Shown here: in pieces, positions 30,742 through 41,448 of the stretch
Layout: every line of letters begins with the position of its first letter
How positions within the stretch are numbered: position 1 is the stretch's first letter
Assembly: GCA_012274445.1 (NCBI GenBank)
Contig: JAAROD010000029.1
Location: 806,001 to 870,000 of the forward strand
Direction of reading: 5' to 3'
Length of the DNA: 64,000 nucleotides
From: Sclerotiophoma versabilis
Taxonomy: Eukaryota; Ascomycota; Dothideomycetes; Pleosporales; Didymellaceae
Program-made: the position numbers and the translations under genes
Notes under the pieces: model-generated
Told to the model about the DNA's origin: nothing
The model's input: the letters and a program-made list of their open reading frames with translations, nothing else
The model's database searches: none

Positions 30742-32000
30742 GAACGAATGCAATTTGAGCCCGTCCTAACACTTCTATCCGTATTTCTTGACACCGGAGC
30801 GCGACAGGGTGTCTCCACGAATTTCCAATCCTCGCTGAGGTGCACCAATTCGTGACTGCAACTGTGCGGCCTATTACATCCCGCACTGCTGAGAGCGATT
30901 TGATGGAATCGTGGGTCGCGGTGAAGGAGCGGACAAGAAAGAGGGGCTCTTGACTTTACCGACTCTGACTATGATTGAAGATGTCTTTTGGGACAAACCT
31001 GGCAAGCGAAGTCACGCTTCTAGAGAAGAGGATAGAGTAAAGAAATGCGAGATTCAAGCCTTACGAAATGCGAATCTCGGGTCGGTCATAGGCTTCAACT
31101 AACTCAGTCACGAACAATGTACCACCTACCTTGACATCAGTGTCCGTGGCCGTGGCTGTTGTTTGCTCGAGATAGATAGTGCGTCGAGTAGCAGAAGAGG
31201 CCTGACGCGTCTTGTCCATGACTAGTAGGCCATCTTGCATGTTCCGAATCAAATAGCGTCATCCTGTCTTGGGTTGAACAGCTATTGCGGTCAGTAGCAG
31301 GTGAAGTATCGTCGTATGGCAATGGAAAGCACAGATGTCCTACCCAGGTTCAGGTCGTCTGCCAAGATTCGTGGGTCGAGAAAAGCGGGCAGTAGTTCAG
31401 CATGGCCGAAGTCGCGATCGTTGTTTGGGTGAAGGTGGTGGAGTTGACGGCGTATCATTTCCGAACAGGCAGCGAAGCGCCGGACTCCAGCTGGCATTGG
31501 GCAGTCGATCGGCAGCCTTGTGGACAAGGCGCAACATGGCACTACGCTAGAGGCCGATATGGCCGCCGACGGCAAGCTGGTGGAGAAGATGATGTTGAGT
31601 GTAAAGACAAATGAAAGCGTCCAGCAAGGGTGAGACAGGTTGACATGTTTGTCTCGAGAGACATGCTGGTCTTGGTGTGTTGTTGCTGTTCTCCGCTGCA
31701 CAGGCGGAGGGCATGCGGACTGGTGATGCAGGTTGATGGGTGGCGGCGGGCGAAATCTGCTTACGTGTGCGTGGGCGACCCGAGGGATTGGAAAGGACGA
31801 CTGTGGCTGCCGGTCCGGCGTTGACGCAAACGTAGGGACGGAAGAATATGCAGGCTAAGTTGCAAAACAGGTCAGGATTCAAAACACGATCATGTCATCG
31901 GGGTGCAGCTCCGAGATGGACGGAAGTGGACAAGCACCAGGGCAAGAGGCATGTCTGAAGCAAGGACGGAGATTGTGCGGCGAAGCAAGGTGGGGATGGT
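30742..32000. other. Gene-poor stretch with a weak minus-strand coding signal
   Basis: No confident gene. Between about 31061 and 31701 the minus strand shows protein-like segments that can be joined by a plausible intron, but an in-frame TGA interrupts them (see findings). The remainder is unremarkable. Confidence 0.4.
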
Positions 32001-32494
32001 GGTGGTGACACGCGAGCGAAGATCAGCAATGGTGATCAACATGCGTCGCAATTCCGCAAGCGGGCCGAAGAAAGGCAGCAGCGTTTGAGTGGCTGGCGCG
32101 ATCTGCAGCGCGAGCCAGCGAGGTGGGTGACGGGTGATGAAGCAGTCTCAGGGAGGGATTGCCGCTTCCAGAATGCTTCCATGCTGAGGTGGAGTCGAGG
32201 ATGACGATGCAGTGGCGGCGACGAGCGGGGACAGCATGGTTGTCGGGGTGGGCAGAGTCGGGCTGGTGTCAGCTGCATCCAGCGTGCAGTGAAGACGAGG
32301 AGAAACAGGCAGTGCACGCGGCTGCAGGTGCTTGCCGCTGCGGCGGTGCGTGCGAGGGCAGCCTAACAGGGCAGGCGGCCGGCGTGTCTACACAGGAAGC
32401 GTCTGTCAGCGCAGGCGGCGTTCTGAGTCGTCTCAGCACCCGCAGGCGGCCAGGCGGCTCCAAGGCTCGCCGAGCGCACAGACGGGCAGGACAG

Positions 32495-32518
32495 GGCAGG
32501 CAGGGCAGGGCAGGGCAG
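32495..32518 (+). repeat. G-rich run with quadruplex-like spacing
   Basis: Four GGG runs separated by short spacers in the sequence ACAGGGCAGGCAGGGCAGGG and the following bases. This fits the usual G-quadruplex pattern, but folding is only predicted. Confidence 0.7.
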
Positions 32519-33148
32519 CAGCCGCGGGACACTGCTAGGCAGGGACGCGGGCACAGCGGCGACGGGCACCTCCCTCTGCGGCCTGGAGGGCAGGCGGCCG
32601 GGCGGCGGCAGCGAGCGAGGGCGGCTGCGCTGGGCGGGCGAGCAGCGTGCGCTGGTGCTGGGCGCTGGCAGCGGAGGGTTGGGCGGAGAGGAAAGCTTCT
32701 AAGCTTCTGGAAGTCGTTGGGGCTTCGATCCAGCTTCGATGTGCTCAGCCGTGGGTGGTGGGTGGGGAGCAAGGAGCGGCCCAAACTGCTTTCGTGCACC
32801 GAGTCGTTCGCCGTACCCACACCTCGCACCTCTCACGTCTTGCTCCTAGTGCTCCTCCACATCTCACGACCGCACGCCCTGGCCCCCGCCTGGCTCCTCT
32901 CCTCTGCCGCTGCTGCTGCTGCCTCTGCCCTGCCTCTGCCTCTGCCTCTGCGCCGTCCCTCTGCACGCTCCTGTAGACTGCCGTGCGCCCAATGCTGCTC
33001 AGAGGCCAGCCACGAGTGCGCCGCTGCTCGCGACACTGACGCCGCACCACAACCCCCAACGCCCGCCGTGACTGCGGAGAGCCCCTGCCTCGCGCTGCCT
33101 CCGCTTCTGCTGCCCGCGCCCGCGCCCGCCCTCGCCCTCGCTGCGTGT

Positions 33149-33190
33149 CCCCTCTGCGCGCCCCCTCTGCGCGCCCCCTCTGCCTCTGCG
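33149..33190. repeat. CCCTCTGCGCGCC imperfect repeat
   Basis: Two to three imperfect copies in the pyrimidine-rich region, next to a longer CTCTGC-type repeat around 32920-32955. Confidence 0.7.
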
Positions 33191-33749
33191 CGCCCACCAC
33201 CCGCCTGCAGCGCTTCTGCAGCCCGACCTTCTCGCGCCGCGCCGCCCACAAGCCCTCGCCCACCGTTCCTGCCGCATTGACTCGCTGCCCGCGCTGCGAC
33301 TCTGCTGTGCCCGCCCGCGACCGCGCCTGCCCCCCGCCAGAGCCATCCGCCGCTCGCTCCTCTCAGCCTGCCCGCACGCGCTAGTGCTGCTGTGCGCTGC
33401 TGCTGCAGCACGAGAGCGTGGATCCGCTTCGCTCTGTGTCACCGCGTTCCCTGGCGCTGCCCTCAACCTCGTCGTTTCAGTCTGCTTCTCAGACCAACCG
33501 TCACACCCCCGCCCGCGTGTCTGATTCTCTGCGCTCCCCCCACGCCCGCTGCCGCTGCATTCGTCCTGAGCGCTGTCGACCGAACACCCTCGCTGCCGTC
33601 GCGCCTACCATTGGCCTTCACCCACACGCCGCCCAGACCCTGCTGCATACCCATCCATCCACTAGACGGTGCACCGACCCAGCGCCGTCTACACGACCCA
33701 TTGCGACACCTCTTCGCGACCCTCTCCCCACCCCCCTTTGTCACCGTCA

Positions 33750-33769
33750 CCCCCCCCCCCCCCCCCCCC
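33750..33769 (+). repeat. C20 homopolymer
   Basis: Run of 20 cytosines 76 bases before the phosphodiesterase start codon. Such runs are error-prone for polymerases and sequencers. Confidence 0.93.
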
Positions 33770-33844
33770 AAATCCCCTCTGCGCGGCAGGCACCCGGACA
33801 CCGGAGACCAGTGTAGGCTGGTCGCCGCTGCATAGGTGGAGATC

Positions 33845-36800
33845 ATGGAACATGGCGCATGCAACGTCATCTACGTGGACCGGCGGGCCAATGACGAGCA
33901 CGTCAAGAGAGAAACGCTGTCCAGCTCGCTCATCGCAAGGACCAGCATGGGCAATGTTGGCCAGAGCTACTTCGCCCTGGGCAAGGCTCCGCCTGTCGAG
34001 GTACACGCGAACGTCGAAATCATTCTCTCCATCTTCAATGAAGGTAAGGAATTCCCATGGCTTGATGGTGTCTCATCACTTACCCTTTGTCAGTCCATAT
34101 CTGCGGTTCTGGCAGATCGTGTCTGTCCAAAATCACCCAGCTCGCCGACAGCTCCAACATACCAACTTTCGTCATCCTCGACGTACCATACGATGAAGAA
34201 TTGCGGTTGAAGCGATTGTCGCGCGAACCTCGTACACCTTCACCAACCTCTTCGCGCATCATGAGGGCAGACTACAGCGAGCCCGATGACACATACGGTA
34301 CACACCTGCTCACACACGTATCCTCGGAGATATCTTCAAGAAACTTCTCCAAGCTGGTGGTCCCTGTCGTTATGCTGACTGGCCTAATCAGCGAATCAGC
34401 GTCCACCGCCGCTCCTCCATCGAGTCTCCACAAAACTCAGGTCCTCACTGATACGGTTCGGTTATCCAAGTACTTAGACTCTGGTGCCGTGGATGTGCTC
34501 TCGAGTCCTTTATCAAAAGATCGCATGCAGGGTCTGGCGGTGCATGCCTACCGGTTGCAGAAAGAGGCGACACGTGAAGAAGCAAGCTTTCTGACGACTA
34601 AGAGGAACAGGAAGCTATCCTGGGTCGGTGTGGACGACGCAAAGCCATACGCATACTTGCGCGAGGCTATGGTTTCCAATCTGATGACGGGTATCTGCAA
34701 CCCAGAGACTGTGGGTGACTCGTTAGATGCCTCGTAGGTTGCTCGGTAAACCAGAGTTTGGCCCCAAGCTTACATGCACAGCGATTTCGAACTCAGCCCA
34801 GAAAGAAGAAAAGTTGTTGAGGAGAAAGTATCCACCTGGGCATTTTCGGCCCACGATTTCACCGATGATGAATTATTATACGCTGCACTGGTCATGCTGG
34901 AGCATGCACTCTCATCGCCAGATCTTTCGCAGTGGCAAATGACCGAGGGTACACTTCGTCCGCTCCTATTGTACCTCAGTACTGACTTGCTCCGCAGATG
35001 AACTCATCGTCTTTCTTCTGGCCAGTCGTACAGCGTACAACGAATTTGTCAAGTACCACAACTTCCGCCACGTCGTCGATGTTCTTCAGGCGCTGTTCCA
35101 CTTCCTCGTGCGGATAGGCACCTTGCCTGCTTATCCTCCCATCGACAAAGACCCAACCGCCGAGAAATCTCCCATCGCCGAACTACTCAAGCCCTTCGAC
35201 GCGCTCACTCTCCTGATCTCTGCAATTGGACATGACGTTGGTCACCCTGGAGTCAACAACGCATTCTTGGTGGCCCTTAATGCACCCTTGGCACAGCTCT
35301 ACAACGACCGATCCGTACTCGAATCCTTTCATTGCGCTGCATATTCGCAGATTCTACGCCGTTACTGGCCGAAGGTCTTCTGCGACATTGCTATGCGCAA
35401 ACTGATGATCAACAACATCCTTGCTACCGACATGGGATTGCACTTCAAGTACATGAGTGATCTGGGTAGCCTCCAAGAGAAGATTGCGCACGACAAAGGA
35501 GTCACTGACGGTTGGAGTGTCAAAGTTCGCGAAGAACATAAAGACCTGACTTGTGGCCTCCTGATCAAGTGCGCGGATATTTGCAATGTCGTAAGTTTTT
35601 GAACCTCACAGGCTTGGATTTCCGAGCTCGTGCTAACTACGGCTCCAGGCACGCAAATTCGAGACAGCCGCCAGATGGGCCAACATCCTCACAGACGAGT
35701 TTAGTAACCAGGGCTTAATGGAGGAGGAGCTACAGATGCCATCTTGTCTATTTGGAGGACCCCCTGTCCAGGATGACATTATCAAGCTTGGAGAGTCACA
35801 GATTGGCTTCATGAACATCTTCGCAAGGCCTCTTTTCGAAGCTGTAACCGATATCCTGCCCGCGATGCGTTTCGCTGTCGACGAGATCTTGACTAACAAA
35901 TCGATTTGGGAAGCGAAGATCGATCAAGAGAAACAAAGGAAGAAGACAAAGGGCCCCTTCCATCTCGGCCTATTGCAAGCTTCATTCGCATACGACCCTA
36001 CTCCGAGTCCCTTTTCTGGCGGCCCGGGCAAGCCGAATGGTCCTGTTTCCGCACCGACAATAGTCCAAGAAGAGGCTGGTCGCCGCGGCTCAAATGGTTC
36101 GGTCCAGGGCGGCATTCAAAGTACGCACAGGTCTTCTGCTGCGGGAGCCCTTGCATCACGTGAAAATCAAAGCACCTCTCGCCGAGGTAGCGGCGACGCA
36201 AATCTCACTGCGATACTCGTCACGCACACTCCGAACGCGGGTGATGGGACGCCTAGGGGCTCGGATGCTGGCCTTGATGATCGTGCGAAAGCGGATCGTA
36301 AGGACACATTGACACGATCGTCCTCTAAAACGAAGGATCGAGATAATGGCAGGCCAGTGACAGCTCCTGCTCCGGCCAGACGCAGTCAGGGTAAGCATCA
36401 AAGTAATCAAAACTATTCCAGTGGTGTTCTTGAGGCTAACTTGTCCAGTTGTTGAGCTTTATCCGGTCCAACAATCATCGCCACAGAGCCATTCAGAGGT
36501 AGATCTTTCCCAAGGCGCTAATGGCAACTTTGAAGGCTCCAAATTGCAGCAATGGGATAGCAACAAGATGAGTGGTGAAAGTGGTGCGACACGATCGGAC
36601 CTGTCACGCGACTCGAGCTGGTGGCGACAGATGAGCTCGAAACGACGCACAACACGAGATGCTAGGAATGGTGATCACGACGCTTCGTATCCACCCAAGG
36701 AGTCGACGCTGAACCCTCCCACGTCACATCCAGATGGAAACCAACACTCATCGGCTGGCTTGAGTCCCGGCAGGAAGAATACGAGTGGGCGGATCAAAAA

Positions 36801-36930
36801 CTTCTTCAAACGGAAGCCAAAGGGACAGGAAGAACCTGGAAAGCAGCTCTCGAGCTTCGGCAGCTCATCCCAACTTCGAACCACGCCGCCCATGAGCGAT
36901 CAAGGTCGACCGCTCAATAGCGACGACTGA
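33845..36930 (+). CDS. High-affinity cAMP 3',5'-cyclic phosphodiesterase
   Basis: Six exons: 33845-34043, 34094-34733, 34782-34948, 34998-35590, 35649-36390 and 36449-36930; all joins keep phase and give 940 residues. It hydrolyses cAMP to AMP and so damps protein kinase A signalling (PdeH/Pde2 type). The HD-type metal centre is complete: HNFRH (356-360), HDVGHPGVNN (414-423) and the late Asp in KCADICNVARKF (about 530). The N-terminal 280 residues are a regulatory-looking region. The C-terminal 270 are Ser/Pro-rich and disordered and end with a basic block (RIKNFFKRKPKGQ) that could act in membrane or nuclear targeting. The start at 33845 is the first ATG after an in-frame TAG; an upstream leader intron is possible. 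Introns are 48-58 bp. Confidence 0.94.
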
Positions 36931-37916
36931 ACGCGCTGACCTGCTCACAGCAGCACATCTGGTCAATACCATTGACAATATATATTTGTCAATGATGGTT
37001 GAGCTTCGCTCCAAAGCATCCGCCAAAGTCTGTCGCCATATTTTCCTCAGCAACAGAACTCCTCTCGTTACTGTATTTTCTTAGGTCACGATACCTCCGA
37101 CGCATGACATTACGGGCGCACGAAAAGCTCCGCTTACTGTACTTTTTACTTTGTTTTACGCGATCATTGTTGACCCTCGGGTATCTTTACGGATTGTTCG
37201 AGCGCGGGTGAATCCTCCGTTGTCATACTTTCCAAAGACGGGCGTTCCTGGGTCTTCTGGTGGAGCCAGTTCTCTTCGAAAGCTGCGAAGCTTGGCATTT
37301 GCATAATGCATTTTGAGTTGTTTGTTAGCGCACGATGCAAGAGGTTTGTCTGTTGTTCATAGAGTCGCGGGCTTGAAGGCAGACCAGCGACTTGGTGTTG
37401 GTATTCGTTGTTGAAGAGAAGCGAGACGACGCTCTTGCTAGAAATGGTGCGTAAGGCACGGCAGACAGTATTAGTACGTTGGCAACTGCGAGACGCAGCA
37501 GGCTATCCTAAGATTACACTTGGGTTGTCCTGCGACTAATGATCTATTCCGTAATGAATATATATTCTTGATACCCTCAAGGCACCGCCATCGCTATATT
37601 TGGATATCTTGCGAATAGTAGTTTCATCGTCTTTGCGAAACTTGTCACTCTCGCGTAGCTTATAAGTCTGCAACACTGACAAGAGGTACCATCTTTTGTC
37701 TTGGTTGGACTAGAACGCTGATCAGTACACTTTGGTTCTTGACCTGCGTGCAACAAACGACAGATCAAGACATGAGGATCTCAAATCAACAGGAGCATCC
37801 ACAACATCCTATAGACATGTACCACAGGCCAAGGCCAACCGCCACGCACCTCATCCACAGCGACCTATAGAATTTAGCCCTGCCCCACATTCACCCCTTC
37901 AACCTACCCCATCAAC
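36931..37916. other. Convergent intergenic region, no gene seen
   Basis: About 1 kb between the 3' ends of the phosphodiesterase (plus) and the LPMO (minus). AT-rich patches occur near 36975 and 37555. No supported gene. Confidence 0.55.
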
Positions 37917-38686
37917 CTACCCCTTCCACACAGCCGGACCCGGGGGCTTATAGTTCTGCGGAATAGGATAATAGATATTAACCAAAACCCCAGGATCGCT
38001 CGGCTTGTACGCCCCAGGAAAGCTAACAAGCGGCCCGGGGCTCCCACTCCCCCCATTCTGAACCCTGACCTGGGCACACGAAAGGTAAAACTGCGCTCCC
38101 CCCACACTGCCCGCGCTATGCAGCGCAATATGCTCGGCGCGCAGCAGATAGTCGCCCGACGGCAGCGATCTGGGCAGCGTCACGGCTACCTGCGTCTTGC
38201 CCATGCTGGCCCAGGATATCGACGAGGGCGTGGTGATGGCTTCTTCTTGGTAGATTTTAAACCAGGCGCTTCCCGATCCGTCCCAGGTTTCTGCCGTGCG
38301 GCCTGCGGGTACTTTTGCCATGTAGAATTGCATCGGCCCCGGGTGCGAGACGCTGCTTGCTGCGGTGAAAGAGAGCGTGTCCCCCGCGTTGACCGTGTGG
38401 GTTTTTGCGCTGGTGCCTGGGGCTAGCTGGTAGCAGCGGATTGCAGAGGATGTCACGTCTGTTACGGGGCCTGGGGTGTTTGTCAGCTTATGTGTATGTA
38501 TGTGTGTGGGTGGGTGGTGGGAGGAAGGGAGGAAGGGAGCTGCGCACCGTTGGACTGGTAGTTTGCCGTCTGGCGTACATACTGCCAGTTTCCTGTGCCT
38601 TTGCCGCCGACTACGAGCTCGGGGAATGTGTAGTGTGCTGCTACACTGCTGGCGAGTGTGAGCAGGGAGAGGACGAGGGACTTCAT
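37917..38686 (-). CDS. AA9 lytic polysaccharide monooxygenase
   Basis: Secreted copper enzyme that cleaves cellulose or related glucans by oxidation. Two exons, 38686-38548 and 38470-37917, flank a 77 bp intron (GTGCGC, branch GCTGAC, CCCCAG), giving 230 residues. The signal peptide (MKSLVLSLLTLASSVAA) leaves His18 as the mature N-terminus, the first half of the copper histidine brace. The second brace residue is His89 (SHPGP) and the axial tyrosine is Tyr175, in the family motif GAQFYLSCAQV with Gln173. His164 completes the usual active-site set. Cys59 and Cys178 should form the conserved disulfide. No cellulose-binding module follows. Regioselectivity cannot be read from the sequence. A TATA box lies about 65 bases upstream. 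Confidence 0.96.
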
Positions 38687-39200
38687 GGCGAAGATGAGGC
38701 GATAGTTTTGCCTTGCAGCTTGAGTCGCTTTGAGGCCTTTTGAGGCAGTACTTATATATGTATTCTTGCAGCCCCCCCTTCATTGTTACCAGTTGCTTCA
38801 TCGCATGCACACAGCCATACCAAGCACTATGGGCATTCGCGTTGGTATTCCGTAGTACCGCCGGGTAAAGTTGTAGATGAAGGCGTGAGGATTGCCGGGC
38901 CTTGAGGTTGAAACATGCAATCAATCCGACAACACCATGTCCTATTTTAGATGAAAGGAACATTGAAAGCGGGTACTGATTGGATATCAAGGTCTGATAT
39001 TGAAACACATGACCTTGGCATCCGCTCAGAGGCTATTGTTAAGTACCGGTGACGATGGTGTGATAGTGTCGAAGACATTGCTGGGCGGTTTTGTGTGACG
39101 TTGGGTGAAAGGATTAAGATTATACTATCGAGCTTCATATACAACTCCATCTCAATGCAAGTTGTACAAGAGTTACATCCATCATCAAGGGCTTAATCGC
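38687..39200. promoter_or_regulatory. Upstream region of the LPMO gene
   Basis: Holds the LPMO promoter and the 3' side of the FAD oxidoreductase gene. Apart from the TATA box, nothing specific was recognised. Confidence 0.5.
38751..38758 (-). promoter_or_regulatory. TATA box of the LPMO gene
   Basis: On the minus strand the sequence reads TATATAAG, a close match to the TATA consensus, 65-72 bases before the LPMO start codon. That is a sensible distance for a short 5' leader. Confidence 0.6.
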
Positions 39201-41159
39201 TTACGCAGTTAATCCCTCCTGGGAAGCCTTGCCGCCTTCACCAGTCCCAGACTTTCCGCCTACTCTGTGACGTGCACCAGCGTCAATTGGCCAGTCATAT
39301 GCAGGACCGTCGCCTTGGATGTTATTTTCTTCTCTCCACTGCTTCCTATCTGTGGTACCAACACCAGGGCCTCTGTAGACGCTGCCATACCAGCCACTAG
39401 CCCAGTCCTTTCCAGGGCCCTCCTTAGTCTGCTTCGTTGCGTTTCGCTTGTACCACTTTCCGTAAGTGAGGAGATAGTAAAGTCTGAAACTCAGAAAAGC
39501 AAACTTGTCGCGCTCAAGATCCTCCGGGTACTTGGCCCCAAGGTCGACCGCAGCGGCGATACCAGACATGACTGCGACTTCGTGGGCGTTGATGAGTGTC
39601 CAGGCAGCGGCGAAGCGGGTATTCTTGCGACCTTGCAGCAGCCACATCCAGGGGACGACAAAGAGGTAGTGAGTCCACGAGTGGCAGAGCTGGTGCCACC
39701 AGTCTTGTCGAATGATCTTGTCCTTATCAATCTCCTCGCTGCTCCAAAGGTGGCCGTCACGATGCTTATTTAGATAAATAGTCTGAAAAACGTGCCTATC
39801 GAACGGTACATCTGGTGGAAATTGACTCTGGTAGTTTGTGCAGTCGAAGCACATCTCCAGCTTGGAGCGGTCCTCGGGATACATCTTGATGTAGTACATG
39901 GGCTTGAACGATTCCTTGGCGTATTTCAGTCTTTGAGATTGGTCAACCCCCGAAAGACTTGAAACAGCCTTATTTTCGTCGTAAAAGTTTTCGTAATGTT
40001 TCTTCATGTAGTCACTGTCCCAGTGGGTAATCGTGATGTCGTCAGAGAATTTTGCGGATCCGAGTACCTTCTTCTCGCGGAGAGACGCACACGGCGCAAG
40101 GATGCGCTTAGCCGTATCAGCACTGTCCATATTAGCATTGGCTTTTTGAGGTGAAAATGTGTACATACAGAACGCAAAGAACAATCTCATCGTAATGCTC
40201 TGTCTCCTCGCGTGCGTTCTGATCAGCATTGACAGGGTCGTTCGGCACCCAGGCGCTGTTAGGGTTGTGTTGATCTGGAACTGGTGTGCGCTTGATAGTC
40301 TTTACAATTACGCCATCCCTATCTCGCTTGACCACTTTTGTGACCTCAGTTGAAAGTCTGATATTCACGCCCTTCGCGGTCAAATCATCTTTCCACTTTC
40401 CATAGAATTCAGTAAATTTGGGGAATACAACCATAGGAGGCAGGTTGCTTGCAATGCTAAGCTTGTCTGGTGGATACCACAAGCCGTATGTTGGGCTCGT
40501 AACAAGGCGCTCGAGAACAATGAATGGGACATTCGGCGTTTCGTTTCCTGTTCCAAGGAATAAGGCGATCATAGGCATGGCAACGGTGTTGGTAAACTCC
40601 TCAGAGAACATCCAAAGCTTGAACATGTACTTGATGGGTATCAGAGCAAAAACGATTTCGAACCAGCGAGAAAAGGTCATCATACGCTTGAATCGCTTGA
40701 TCTCTCCTTGGTGTCGTGCTAGCAAATCGGTGGGGAAAACATTGGTCCAGAAGGTGTCGTCTTTTCCAAAAGAAACGTGGAGGTTGACAGGATCAGCGCG
40801 GTGTCCTTGTCGTGCGAACATGGTCATAGTGTGGTGGAAGATGTAGCTTCCACCCTGGACACCCTGATTTAACCAGCTGGCTCCATGGCGGTCTTTGTCG
40901 AGCGGAATCGAAAATGCTTGCCCACCACAGTAGTCAACTGCATCGACAAGGGTGACATCGAACTTTTCTCGGTGTTCTGCAAGGTGATGGGCACATGACA
41001 TGCCTGACTGCCGCATCAGATTTGTGCACCATCTGATATTGTCGTTCAATACTCACCAGCAGCACCCGCTCCCACAATCAACACCCTCTTCTTTTCTCCA
41101 GGTCTGGCCGCCATATTTGCGACTGGCAGTATTGGATCTGTGTCGCGTGGTTGTGGCAT
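39201..41159 (-). CDS. FAD-dependent oxidoreductase, amine-oxidase-like
   Basis: Three exons: 41159-41057, 41003-40169 and 40122-39201, with introns of 53 and 46 bp, encoding 619 residues. The first splice completes the FAD-binding Rossmann fingerprint (KKRVLIVGAGAAGMSCAHHLAE, of which GAGAAG is residues 30-35), with an acidic residue after the second strand (VTLVDAVDYCGG). Exon 2 carries the rest of an NAD_binding_8/flavin amine oxidase-like fold. Exon 3 is unusual, with Trp/His-rich and hydrophobic stretches (WWHQLCHSWTHYLFVVPWMWLL) that suggest membrane contact. Similar fungal proteins are usually labelled FAD/NAD(P)-binding or amine oxidase; substrate unknown. A second ATG at residue 16 is an alternative start. 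The Zn2Cys6 regulator lies directly upstream on the same strand, 290 bases away, so a regulator-target link is possible but untested. Confidence 0.88.
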
Positions 41160-41448
41160 TGAGATTAATCATTTATGAGAATACCATGTGGATCGGATAT
41201 GCTGTATTTGTTCCTTGCAGCAGCGACGAAACAGTTGTCGAATGCCTGCGTCATGAGCGTCTCAATACGGCAATTCACGATCGCGCTAATCCTAACGAAT
41301 GACAAGTGCGGCTTCAACACCACGCTATCCGCGTGATGTCATGACCAACTCGAACATCAATGCATCACGGCGTCATGAGAATCAGCAGAAGGCGTTGTAT
41401 GTGCCAGAATGTGTAAGTTGTTCATTTGCGTTGATGTGCGTCACCAAT

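Larger units (their letters stand above)
32001..33844. promoter_or_regulatory. Long asymmetric upstream region of the phosphodiesterase gene
   Basis: The plus strand is G/purine-rich up to about 32.75 kb and then strongly C/T-rich to 33.8 kb. Pyrimidine-rich leaders are common upstream of fungal genes, so the second half is likely promoter and 5' untranslated region of the cAMP phosphodiesterase. The long open frames here, up to 373 codons, follow from the GC bias and repeats and read as Ala/Arg/Pro-rich low complexity. A possible leader-intron acceptor (GCATAG) lies at 33826-33835. Confidence 0.5.

Noticed and set aside
32159..33280. 373-codon frame upstream of the phosphodiesterase
   Set aside because: Low-complexity Ala/Arg/Pro reading of a biased GC-rich region, crossing the purine-to-pyrimidine switch; several overlapping frames are equally long.
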